DNA of 64,000 bases. It comes from CAMDKS01 sp964402975. Lineage in GTDB: Bacteria > Bdellovibrionota_B > Oligoflexia > Oligoflexales > RGVZ01. Of this stretch, positions 25,718 to 33,589 are shown piece by piece (the first letter of the stretch is position 1; each line of letters opens with the position of its first letter). The position numbers and the translations under genes are program-made. The notes beneath the pieces are model-generated. The model was given only the letters and a program-made list of their open reading frames with translations, did not search any database and was not told the DNA's origin. The DNA is taken from the NCBI GenBank assembly GCA_964402975.1, contig CAYOEM010000013.1, positions 10,491 through 74,490 of the forward strand, in the 5' to 3' direction.

Positions 25718-26998
25718 ATGTCGCGTTTGGGAACATTTATGGTGCAGGAGGGGATCCTGAGTAGCTCCGATCGACGACTCATTCGTCGAGAAAGCGCATC
25801 CCATAATGGCAGTTTTGCAAGGAGCGTCTTGGCGCTCGGATTGATTCATGAAGAAGAGCTCAGCACGTTGTTGGCCTCCCGTACGGCATTTCGCAGGGCC
25901 GCTAAAGATATCTTTTATGAGATGGATCCTGAGGTTTCCAACATGGTTCCCGGCCATCTACTAGCATGGCTGGAGGTTCTGCCTCTCTCGCTCAAAGATG
26001 GAGTGTTGTCTCTAGCAATGGTCGATCCGACCGATATTGATGCATCGAATCAAGTCCGGTTTTTTACAGGTCTGCGCATTAAGCCCGTCATAGCTACTCG
26101 CAGTGAGATATTGAGGGGCTTACGTAAAATTGGGGCAGAGCTACCGCTCGAGGAAAACCAGTTCGAAAGCTTCATAAGAAAACATGCGAGGCAGCCGCTT
26201 TCGGATATTGCAGCGCCATCAGTCCATGGCGTAGCGGAGTCTGACTTAGGTATAGCTCTAGTTCAAAAATCTACTGCAGACTTGAATCAAGATAAGTTGA
26301 AAAAAGCGAAGCCTTCGCCTATGGTGACGGCCGATAGTTTGGTTGCCCAATCCGGGCAGCCTTCGGATAACGAGGCGGTCAAACGTTCAGAATCGAAGAC
26401 GGAGATTGCTACCTCGTCAAAACGTCTTGATCTTAGCCTTGGACTTGGCGCTTTGACTGACAAAGAAATACAAGTAGCGCCTAGGCCGCGTGCCTCGCAT
26501 CCTGATTTATCTGTGGCCGTCCAGGCTGGTATGTCGATTTTAAATCGCTTCGCCGTGAAAGTTCAGTTGACCAAGAGTATAGAAGAAGCATTACAAAAGT
26601 TTCAGGAAACGGTGATTAAGGCAGGACTAACAAACGGGATCTTAGCGCGCGTACAAGGCGACAAGGTTGATTTTGTTGCTCACTGGTTGGACAACGGCTT
26701 AGACTCTGTCTCTGGGTTTTCTCTGCCACCCGAAATTGACGAAGCTGTTTTGGTGTCGGCACTGCGATCCAAATATCACGACAATCCTTGGCTAAGCGTT
26801 GACGCCGCATTTGGCAGACATGACTCGAAGGTCTTAAATTATTGGTCAAAGGCTACTGCAAAACCTGATTCCGTATTCGTGGTTGAACGTCAAGACGGCG
26901 GACTTTTGTGTGCCGTTAGCTTCGCCGGACAGTATAATCATGATGGTTTAAGACAAATATTCGCAGACATGCTTCGTAACTTCAATTCACGTCTATAA
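25718..26998 (+). CDS. MshEN (GspE N-terminal) domain protein without ATPase
   Basis: The ATG at 25718 follows TTGGAG by nine bases; the in-frame start at 25646 lacks a ribosome-binding site. The 426-residue product starts with the GspE/PilB N-terminal domain: LGTFMVQEGILSSSDRR, then a VLPLSLKDGVLSLAMVDPTD segment near residue 95, in the region that binds cyclic di-GMP or nucleotides in MshE-type proteins. There is no Walker A, so it is not a secretion ATPase. A low-complexity middle (about 155-270) joins a C-terminal domain (about 275-420) that looks GAF-like. A terminator follows. Confidence 0.7.
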   Translation: MSRLGTFMVQEGILSSSDRRLIRRESASHNGSFARSVLALGLIHEEELSTLLASRTAFRRAAKDIFYEMDPEVSNMVPGHLLAWLEVLPLSLKDGVLSLAMVDPTDIDASNQVRFFTGLRIKPVIATRSEILRGLRKIGAELPLEENQFESFIRKHARQPLSDIAAPSVHGVAESDLGIALVQKSTADLNQDKLKKAKPSPMVTADSLVAQSGQPSDNEAVKRSESKTEIATSSKRLDLSLGLGALTDKEIQVAPRPRASHPDLSVAVQAGMSILNRFAVKVQLTKSIEEALQKFQETVIKAGLTNGILARVQGDKVDFVAHWLDNGLDSVSGFSLPPEIDEAVLVSALRSKYHDNPWLSVDAAFGRHDSKVLNYWSKATAKPDSVFVVERQDGGLLCAVSFAGQYNHDGLRQIFADMLRNFNSRL

Positions 26999-27022
26999 AT
27001 TTTGCCGGCGGACTAGAATAAA

Positions 27023-27045
27023 AAACGCGCCAGGTTGGCGCGTTT
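27023..27045 (+). terminator. Rho-independent terminator after the MshEN protein gene
   Basis: AAACGCGCCA at 27023-27032 pairs perfectly with TGGCGCGTTT at 27036-27045 across a three-base loop, and T-rich sequence follows. It starts 25 bases after the stop codon. Confidence 0.88.
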
Positions 27046-27060
27046 GTTTATTTAGGAGAA

Positions 27061-27198
27061 CATTGTTCGGTGGTTTGGTGGTTTGATAAAGAAGAGCAAC
27101 AACAGAAAAGAGCAACAGAGGGGAATTTGATGAATCTGGAAGGGTTGTTTCAAAATATAATCCCTTTTTTGATTCAAAGTGAAAACCACCGAACAATG
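27061..27198. repeat. Long inverted repeat, possible structured RNA or small mobile-type element
   Basis: CATTGTTCGGTGGTTT at 27061-27076 is the exact reverse complement of 27183-27198. The 106 bases between include two imperfect copies of an AGAGCAACA-type motif (about 27092-27115). The arms could close a large hairpin in RNA or be the ends of a miniature element. Only one copy is present in this window and no flanking target duplication is seen. Confidence 0.5.
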
Positions 27199-27494
27199 CT
27201 ACCAACCGAAGGTTGGATGACCTCTTCAACTGCACTTGATGTGCCAGTTCTGGGTTAAAGATGGTTTAAAATTGGGGCAGTAATGTCGAGGGGTTAACCT
27301 TCAAGGAGCAGGGGGCTTGTGTTGGGTTCATGATCAATATGTACAATTTCGTGACAGGCTTTCATCGATTTCAGCTTGATTCCGGAAGCACGCTCTTTTG
27401 ACGTCGTTGAGCGCTCTTATTTGAAGGTCTTAAGATTAAGATATTAAAGCTATATCTTGGCGGTATTTAGTTGAAAGGGATTCTGTCCGAACTC

Positions 27495-27518
27495 CTCCCC
27501 AGATCTAGAATCGGGGGG
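27495..27518 (+). promoter_or_regulatory. Hairpin that may hide the ribosome-binding site
   Basis: CTCCCC at 27495-27500 can pair with GGGGGG at 27513-27518 over a 12-base loop. The G-run is the only plausible ribosome-binding site for the ATG at 27524, so folding of this hairpin would limit translation. This is a structural reading; no known riboswitch or thermometer class is recognised. Confidence 0.35.
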
Positions 27519-27523
27519 TGTAT

Positions 27524-28582
27524 ATGTTGAAGTCAGGCCATCACGTCGCGGTAGTTTTGGCGGGGTCCGTTATCGCGAGCTGTTCCCAGCAGGAGTTCAG
27601 CGGTCACTCGCAGAAGATGCAGATAAAGCCAGTCGTTGAAAATCAAGACACTGAGCTTGGTGGAGTGGATTCTCCCAAAGTAACAGTTTCTGATAGCACT
27701 GTTAAAGTCACTGTTAGCGTCGTCGGGGATGATGGATCGACGGATGCAACCCCAACATCTACGTGTAGTGATCCATTTGCAGCGATAACGGCCGACGCTG
27801 GAGAAACAGATAAAGTTATTACCAATCCTCAACCGTCCTGCTTTAACTTTGTTTCAGCGGTTTGTGTTGGCGGTGGCGGCGGTGGCCAGGGAACCAGAGA
27901 TGACGACAGCGGTGGTGGTGGCGGCGCTTTAGTCTGGTTTCATAACAAACCTTTCGCAACATCCGATATTTATAAAGCCACTGGAGGTAGGGCTGGCACG
28001 CCTGGTACTGACGGTGGAACGAGTCATTTGAAAGTCAACGACGTTGTATACGTCACAGCCGCTGGCGGAAAGCACGGTACAAATGCTGGCGGTGGTGCTG
28101 GTGGAAAGTTCACTCTGCCTAGTAGCAAGGAATCCGGCGTGGAATACGGCGGCGGTCATGGTGGAAACGGAGGCAAGTTCAGAGTGAATGGTGGACCCAT
28201 TTCCGCTGGTGGTGGCGGTGGGGCTGGAGGGTATGCTGGCAATGGCGGTAACGGTGCCAATAACGTCGAACGTGGCAAGGGCAGTCCTGGTTTAGGTGGC
28301 GCTGGCGGCGGCGGTGGAGCTGGTTGTGAGCAGGCAGGCAAAGGTGGCGGCGTGGGTTTATTTGGTAAAGGTAGTGATGGAGCCGGTGGTGGATTCTCTG
28401 GTCGTTGTAAGCGAGACGAGAGAGGAAAGACTGGTTTTCACGGGAGTCATTTTGAGGGGATTGCTGTTTATGGTGGCGGAGCGAGTGGACAGTCTGAGCG
28501 CGGCGTAATTCCAGCCGATCCTGGCAAATGTCGCATAATATTTTCGAAAGAGAAGTGGAACTGGCTGAGCAAAACCCCTTAG
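27524..28582 (+). CDS. Glycine-rich surface lipoprotein
   Basis: The 352-residue product begins with a signal peptide and lipobox VIASC near residue 21. After a polar linker (about 25-105) comes a glycine-rich region to about residue 330 made of GGGGG and GGxGG tracts, for example GGVGLFGKGSDGAGGGF. Such regions occur in adhesins, tail-fibre-like proteins and silk-like structural proteins. Several Cys residues (near 87, 107, 113, 270 and 294) may cross-link the chain. No catalytic motif is visible. It stands alone behind a 325-base leader and ends at a hairpin shared with the regulator gene. Confidence 0.65.
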   Translation: MLKSGHHVAVVLAGSVIASCSQQEFSGHSQKMQIKPVVENQDTELGGVDSPKVTVSDSTVKVTVSVVGDDGSTDATPTSTCSDPFAAITADAGETDKVITNPQPSCFNFVSAVCVGGGGGGQGTRDDDSGGGGGALVWFHNKPFATSDIYKATGGRAGTPGTDGGTSHLKVNDVVYVTAAGGKHGTNAGGGAGGKFTLPSSKESGVEYGGGHGGNGGKFRVNGGPISAGGGGGAGGYAGNGGNGANNVERGKGSPGLGGAGGGGGAGCEQAGKGGGVGLFGKGSDGAGGGFSGRCKRDERGKTGFHGSHFEGIAVYGGGASGQSERGVIPADPGKCRIIFSKEKWNWLSKTP

Positions 28583-28595
28583 CGACCCGTATGGA

Positions 28596-28624
28596 GCGCG
28601 CTAAATGTTAGAAGTTTAGCGCGC
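28596..28624. terminator. Hairpin between convergent genes
   Basis: GCGCGCTAAA at 28596-28605 pairs perfectly with TTTAGCGCGC at 28615-28624 across a nine-base loop that contains the stop codon of the MerR-type gene. The stem is strong but lacks a T-run on either side, so termination may be factor-assisted. Confidence 0.55.
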
Positions 28625-29564
28625 GGCTGAGGTCTTCCAAGGTGGCAACGGTCGTTATCGTTTGGGTAAGGGCTTGATCCTTCATCGCGTTATGACCGCC
28701 CCACCAAATTTTACAGCTATTCGGCAGTTTAGCTTGCAGAACGTAAAGATAGCTTTCCTGGCGCTTATCGCCAAACGGCTCGTCAAGTGCCGTATTACCC
28801 ACCAACACGACGTCGGCCTTAACAGCTCTTGCAGCATCTGCCAGTGAATGAGCCGGCAGATTAGGGCCAAAGTAATGGGGAATATGCCCATGGTGAGCAA
28901 TTAAAATAGCCGCAGCTAGAATACCGAATTCATGAAGATCGCCATCGCGGGTTGCAAGGCATATGGATAAACCATGATCTTGATCTTTGCGCGTGAGAGC
29001 TCTCACAGCGATGGTGTTGCGAAGATTAAAAAGTACCTGCATTAACTGGGATCGTAGGATGGAGGACAGAGCATGTTCCTGCGCAAAGTTGAACACACCC
29101 GATGCGACCTGATGACCAACTTCTCTGACCAGCGGGACCGCAAGGCCTTTCAAAAATTGCATGGTGGACAAAAAGTTTCTAGCTGACTCAAGCTCAGCTT
29201 GAATCAACACAAGTTCATAGTCACGTAATGCGTTAAGGCAGCGGTTAAAGATGATCGATTCAGCGGTTTCAGTATGAGCGGCGTTTCTGGCTTCAGTAAC
29301 AATGGGCGACGACATAGAGGACAGCACTTCGTTGCTTAAGCCTGCGATGTGGCTGATTTGATGACCAGACTTAACAAGGCTTGATAGCAGGCTAAGACGT
29401 TTTACGTCACTCTCCGTGTATTCGCGGCGATTATTGGCAGTATTTCGACTTGGATCAAGGGCCTTGTAGCGACGTTCCCAAGCGCGAATCGTATGCGAAT
29501 TCATGTCCACGAGTCTTGCGGCCGTCTTAATGCTGTACATTTTTCCTTCGTTCATGGTCGTCAT
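28608..29564 (-). CDS. MerR-type regulator with cobalamin-binding domain (LitR/CarH-like)
   Basis: The 318-residue protein joins an N-terminal MerR helix-turn-helix (YSIKTAARLVDMNSHTIRAW, about residues 10-75) to a helical domain and a C-terminal B12-binding Rossmann domain. The lower-ligand motif DLHEFG (D209, H211, G214) fits DxHxxG. The Wx9EH motif of CarH is present as V153 then E163-H164, so the Trp that caps the adenosyl group is replaced by Val. CarH/LitR proteins repress DNA until light breaks the Co-C bond of adenosylcobalamin. The gene lies 14 bases after folE, as the third gene of the mrp-folE operon. GGAG lies nine bases before the ATG. Photosensing or B12 sensing is inferred. Confidence 0.85.
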   Translation of the reverse strand: MTTMNEGKMYSIKTAARLVDMNSHTIRAWERRYKALDPSRNTANNRREYTESDVKRLSLLSSLVKSGHQISHIAGLSNEVLSSMSSPIVTEARNAAHTETAESIIFNRCLNALRDYELVLIQAELESARNFLSTMQFLKGLAVPLVREVGHQVASGVFNFAQEHALSSILRSQLMQVLFNLRNTIAVRALTRKDQDHGLSICLATRDGDLHEFGILAAAILIAHHGHIPHYFGPNLPAHSLADAARAVKADVVLVGNTALDEPFGDKRQESYLYVLQAKLPNSCKIWWGGHNAMKDQALTQTITTVATLEDLSRALNF

Positions 29565-29578
29565 GACTCAAAACTCCA

Positions 29579-30211
29579 CTATTTACCCTCAAGCGCGCCA
29601 AAAAGTCTGGATTGCTCAATGTTAGTCAGTCGATCGAGACCAAGTGTTGTTTCGGAAACCGTTTCAGAATTTTGCTTTTCAACTCCGCGCATCATCATGC
29701 AAAGATGTTGACCTTTGACTCGCACGGCCACCGCTCGCGGCTTGATAAGATCATTCAAGGCGTTAGCCACATCAGTTGTCAGATGCTCCTGGACTTGGAG
29801 TCTTCTTGCAAATAAGTCCACCAGTCGCGGTATTTTGCTTAATCCGATAATTTTGTCGGAAGGGTAGTAGGCCACACTCACTTCACCCCAAAACGGAAGC
29901 ATATGATGTTCGCAGAGGCTATAAAATTCGATCCTGTTTACACTGACAACGCCGCGGCTCTCGGTAGGAAATACTCCCTCTCCTACCACTTGTTCCGGAG
30001 TTGACTCGTATCCAGATAGTAGAAAATTTACAGCCTTGCCAAATCGTTCCGGGGTTTTAACCAAGCCCGAGCGTAGAGGATTTTCATTTTTAGCAGACTC
30101 GATGATAAGGCGGCCCGCTACCCCAAGCTTTTGAAGCCGAGTCAGCCCTGTAAATACATCGGGTAATCTTTGTCCCAATTCGGAATTAAGGTCTTTATTT
30201 GTAGGTCTCAT
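29579..30211 (-). CDS. folE: GTP cyclohydrolase I
   Basis: The 210-residue protein has the type I cyclohydrolase signature: CEHHMLPFWGEVSVAYYP near residue 101, with the zinc ligands Cys and His, then LVDLFARRLQVQEHLT, and GQHLCMMMRG near 170 carrying the second zinc Cys. It converts GTP to 7,8-dihydroneopterin triphosphate, the first step to folate and pterins. Its ATG overlaps the mrp stop (ATGA). Next to a LitR/CarH-type regulator it may be under light or cobalamin control, as seen for folE in some light-responsive regulons; that link is inference. Confidence 0.93.
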   Translation of the reverse strand: MRPTNKDLNSELGQRLPDVFTGLTRLQKLGVAGRLIIESAKNENPLRSGLVKTPERFGKAVNFLLSGYESTPEQVVGEGVFPTESRGVVSVNRIEFYSLCEHHMLPFWGEVSVAYYPSDKIIGLSKIPRLVDLFARRLQVQEHLTTDVANALNDLIKPRAVAVRVKGQHLCMMMRGVEKQNSETVSETTLGLDRLTNIEQSRLFGALEGK

Positions 30212-31509
30212 GTTACTAAATCTCCTGTTGGGACATTATCTGATAAGGGTAGTTCGCGCGTTTTAGCAGCCGCACCGTTGATGTATTGTTGGCTCAGTCT
30301 ATGACCTACTGTTTTGCTTAGCTCGTCGAACAAATGGGTCAAGTGTCCATCGTGAACGACGATGGGCGTTCCTGAGTCGGACGCGAGACGGATGTCGCGT
30401 GAGATCGGAATGCTCGCGAGATGTGGTATTTTGCGGTCATTGACAAAAGATTCGAAGGCTTCTCCCCCAAAAATGTCATCGGTGTGGCCGCAGGCGCTGC
30501 AAGAGTGGCTTGCCATGTTTTGGACAACTCCAAAAACCGGAACTCCCAGTGTTTCAAACATTGAGATCGCCTTGTGAGCATCGATGAGCGCGACATCTTG
30601 CGGGGTGGTCACAATCACAGAGCCGCTGAGCGGAATGCGCTCTGCGAGGGTTAACTGCACGTCACCGGTACCTGGTGGCAAGTCAAGCACCAGTACATCG
30701 AGATCACCCCAAAGCACGTCATAACAAAGTTGCTCGATTGCTTTGGAGACCATAGGGCCGCGCCAGATTACTGGTGATCTGGCGTCAGATAAAAGCCCGA
30801 AACTTACAATTTTTACGCCGTGCCGCTCTTGAGGGACAAGCTTACCGTTACGGACGTCCAATGAGCCAGTTAGACCAAACATAAGTTGTGCAGATGGTCC
30901 GTAGACATCACAGTCCATGAGACCAACTTTGAGACCGTGCTTTGCTAAGCCTGCAGCCAAATTACTCGATATCGTTGACTTCCCAACGCCGCCTTTGCCC
31001 GACGCAACAGCGATGATGTGTTTAGTTCCCGAGATGTTTTTCTTATTGATGCTTATGCCATAGGGCGTTTTCCGTGCCACTGGGGCTGGCTGGGCGCCGG
31101 CGGTCGCGTTGGATGCTTTGCGAAAATATACGCTTACGCCAGGCAGGTGCTCTTGATCCAGGTGGCGCAACAGGACTCTTTCGATGAATAGCTTTTGTCC
31201 AAGATTGAGGGCTGACGAATCCACGTGAACCTGCAGACCGCCGGATGCGCCGGCTCGAACCTCAAGAACTCTAGCTCGAGTTTCTTTGTGGTCGTTATTG
31301 AATAAGCCTGATTCTTCGTGCTGGGAGGCGACAACCATCCCGGCTCTGGCAGCGGCCAGAATGAGCGCGGCGGTATCCGCTGGAGAGGTGCTGTCTGATG
31401 TCTTTGGAAAGTTGTGCAAGACGTTGGTCCTTTGAGTGAGCCGTCCAAGATTGGAGACGTAACATAGTTGAATGGGCAGCATTTGTCTAGGTTTTGTCTC
31501 GTATTTCAT
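30208..31509 (-). CDS. mrp: Mrp/ApbC iron-sulfur carrier ATPase
   Basis: The 433-residue protein contains the deviant Walker A GKGGVGKST at residues 171-179, MDCDVYGPSA near 202, LDLPPGTGDVQLT near 269 and the CxxC pair in SCSACGH near 325, all typical of Mrp/NBP35 cluster carriers. It is thought to bind and deliver 4Fe-4S clusters in the cytoplasm. The N-terminal 160 residues are longer than usual and contain a degenerate DUF59-like stretch (about 50-130). It starts the mrp-folE-LitR-like operon. The exact start is uncertain: ATG at 31509 or 31482, neither with a good ribosome-binding site. Confidence 0.9.
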   Translation of the reverse strand: MKYETKPRQMLPIQLCYVSNLGRLTQRTNVLHNFPKTSDSTSPADTAALILAAARAGMVVASQHEESGLFNNDHKETRARVLEVRAGASGGLQVHVDSSALNLGQKLFIERVLLRHLDQEHLPGVSVYFRKASNATAGAQPAPVARKTPYGISINKKNISGTKHIIAVASGKGGVGKSTISSNLAAGLAKHGLKVGLMDCDVYGPSAQLMFGLTGSLDVRNGKLVPQERHGVKIVSFGLLSDARSPVIWRGPMVSKAIEQLCYDVLWGDLDVLVLDLPPGTGDVQLTLAERIPLSGSVIVTTPQDVALIDAHKAISMFETLGVPVFGVVQNMASHSCSACGHTDDIFGGEAFESFVNDRKIPHLASIPISRDIRLASDSGTPIVVHDGHLTHLFDELSKTVGHRLSQQYINGAAAKTRELPLSDNVPTGDLVT

Positions 31510-31652
31510 GGATAAATTAAGCTAATTCACCTATAAATTTTGAAAATTATTAAAATACTTGTTGAAATATCGTTAGAATTTGAATAGAGTCCGCCGCCCA
31601 AACGCCAAATATCGGCACAGACTGGCTTCCCCATGCCCGTCACAAAGGAGAC

Positions 31653-33290
31653 ATGATCCCCATGATCAATGAAAATCAATTGAAACAGGCTGTTAAGAGC
31701 CCTGATGCAGCAAGTCGAGTGACCCCTGATACCCAGCTTTCCGGGGACGCAGTCTCCGCCTCTTTCGAGGCCATGGGATTGTCTGAGGCGATACTGAAGG
31801 GGATCAAGGAGGCCGGGTTTGTAACCCCAAGTCCGATTCAGGCGAAGGCGATTCCTCCGGCATTGGCAGGTAAGGATCTCATTGGGCAGGCCCAAACCGG
31901 TACGGGTAAAACGGCGGCCTTTGGTTTACCGTCGATGATGCACTTGAAGAACAACAAATCTGTCGAGATATTAGTATTAACTCCGACTCGTGAGCTTGCG
32001 ATCCAAGTGAGTGATGAGCTGTTTAAGCTTGGTAAATTTGCAAACGTGAAGACAGTCCCCGTTGTCGGAGGACAGGGTTACCTGCGTCAAGTTGAGCTGA
32101 TCAATCGAGGATCCCAGGTTGTGGTTGCGACCCCCGGTCGGCTAATGGATCACTTGCGTGAGGGCCGCCTTAAAAGATTTACGCCGCATATCGTCGTTTT
32201 AGATGAAGCCGATGAAATGCTGGATCGTGGTTTTGTTGACGATATTCGTCACATTTTGTCGTTGATGCCGTCGGAGAGACAGACATTGCTGTTTTCGGCT
32301 ACGATGCCACCAGAAATCAAAGCGCTCACGCGAGAGTTCATGCGTGATCCGATTCACATTCAATTGAATGCATCCCAACAAACGAATGTCGATATCGAAC
32401 AGCGTTTAATAGTGATGCGTGGTCATGAGAGAGAATCTGCTCTGGTCAGGATTCTTGAGGTCGAGGCGCCTGAAAAAGCGATTATATTTTGCCGCACGAA
32501 ACGTGACGTTGATGAACTGCACAGCGCTTTGACCACCAGAGGCGTTGCCGTGAAGGCCATTCATGGTGATATGTCCCAGGCGGTTCGAAATCAGGCCGTT
32601 CAGTCCTTAAAGGATGGGCGTGCCAGGATCATTATTGCAACGGATGTTGCTGCGCGCGGTATTGATATCCCCAACGTGACGCATGTGATCAATTTTAACG
32701 TGCCTGAAAACCGTGAACGATACATCCACCGTATTGGGCGAACGGGCAGAGCTGGTAAACGAGGATTGGCGATAACCATGGCGACCCCGACAGAAGTGCG
32801 GGGCAGTGATGTTTTTTCCGGTGACCGATCAGAAGAGTTTGTAGTCTCCGAAGTTCCAACTAGACATGACGTCAAATCTAGCATTGAAAAAGAACTGATC
32901 TCGAAAATCGAAACCCTTCGCGTCCGTCCTGATTTGGTTGATCTTGCCAACCAATTGGCGAGCAAATTTACGACCGAAGACTTAGCTCAACGACTGGTGT
33001 CGATCCTTGCTCAGGGGCGACAAGTTTCAGGCGATGATCGTATTGGAGTGGGAGCGGAAGAGGCTCGCAGGCTACTTAAAGGCCAGGGGCGAGGTCCAAG
33101 GTTCTCGCCTAACTCTGACCGAAATCGTCAGCACCGTGGCGGCTTTAGGGTTAACAACGCGTCTAAAGGCGGCTCATGGAATGACAGGAAGGCTGGGAAA
33201 TGGCCGCGTAAAGGAGCCTCTGATCGGGGTCCTGGATCATGGCGCCGTAAAGATGCCCCGTCTGACAGAAGCTCGGCTTTTAAATGTTGA
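31653..33290 (+). CDS. DEAD-box RNA helicase
   Basis: The 545-residue protein has the Q motif region (FVTPSPIQAKAIP), Walker A AQTGTGKT at about residues 80-87, DEAD at 184-187, the SAT motif, and HRIGRTGRAG in the second RecA domain. The C-terminal 80 residues are rich in Arg, Gly and Ser, an RNA-binding tail as in CsdA/RhlE types. It remodels RNA or ribosome-assembly intermediates. AAAGGAG lies just two bases before the ATG at 31653, so the in-frame ATG at 31662 may be the true start. It diverges from mrp over a 143-base AT-rich region. Confidence 0.93.
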   Translation: MIPMINENQLKQAVKSPDAASRVTPDTQLSGDAVSASFEAMGLSEAILKGIKEAGFVTPSPIQAKAIPPALAGKDLIGQAQTGTGKTAAFGLPSMMHLKNNKSVEILVLTPTRELAIQVSDELFKLGKFANVKTVPVVGGQGYLRQVELINRGSQVVVATPGRLMDHLREGRLKRFTPHIVVLDEADEMLDRGFVDDIRHILSLMPSERQTLLFSATMPPEIKALTREFMRDPIHIQLNASQQTNVDIEQRLIVMRGHERESALVRILEVEAPEKAIIFCRTKRDVDELHSALTTRGVAVKAIHGDMSQAVRNQAVQSLKDGRARIIIATDVAARGIDIPNVTHVINFNVPENRERYIHRIGRTGRAGKRGLAITMATPTEVRGSDVFSGDRSEEFVVSEVPTRHDVKSSIEKELISKIETLRVRPDLVDLANQLASKFTTEDLAQRLVSILAQGRQVSGDDRIGVGAEEARRLLKGQGRGPRFSPNSDRNRQHRGGFRVNNASKGGSWNDRKAGKWPRKGASDRGPGSWRRKDAPSDRSSAFKC

Positions 33291-33322
33291 GATGAGGATT
33301 CATTTAACTTAGCATTCTCAAT

Positions 33323-33589
33323 ATGAAACAGGTCAAAATATACACGACCAAAATCTGCCCATACTGCGAGGCCGCAAAGCGCCTGTTCAAGTCATTGGGG
33401 GTGGCCTATGAGGAGATCTCTCTCGAGGGTCGTCATGAGGAAAGAACGCGCCTTTCTGCCGAAAACGGCGGATGGCGGACAGTCCCTATGATCTTCGTGG
33501 GTGAGAGATTCATCGGCGGCTTCGATGATGCCAAGAAGCTTAACGATCGCGGCGAACTAATGCCGATCATCAATGGTTCCGGGCCGTGA
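33323..33589 (+). CDS. grxC: Glutaredoxin 3-type dithiol glutaredoxin
   Basis: The 88-residue protein has the CPYC active site at residues 13-16, the TVP cis-Pro segment (GWRTVPMIFVG near 54) and GGFDDAKKL near 65, the complete glutaredoxin fold. It reduces disulfides and mixed disulfides with glutathione in the cytoplasm. The GTG of the next gene overlaps its stop (GTGA). The use of glutathione fits with the class III dehydrogenase two genes downstream. Confidence 0.94.
   Translation: MKQVKIYTTKICPYCEAAKRLFKSLGVAYEEISLEGRHEERTRLSAENGGWRTVPMIFVGERFIGGFDDAKKLNDRGELMPIINGSGP

Larger units (their letters stand above)
26999..27523. other. 525-base non-coding stretch
   Basis: It contains a rho-independent terminator at 27023-27045, a 16-bp inverted repeat with a 106-base interior at 27061-27198, and a 325-base leader before the glycine-rich lipoprotein. 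The leader ends in a hairpin that can cover the ribosome-binding site (27495-27518). A 62-codon frame at 27070-27258 lies mostly inside the inverted repeat, and I do not consider it a likely gene. Confidence 0.55.

Noticed and set aside
27070..27258. A 62-codon frame starting at GTG
   Set aside because: It lies mostly within the inverted repeat, starts 11 bases after a weak AGGAG, and its peptide has no family-like pattern. The inverted repeat explains the conserved-looking ends better.
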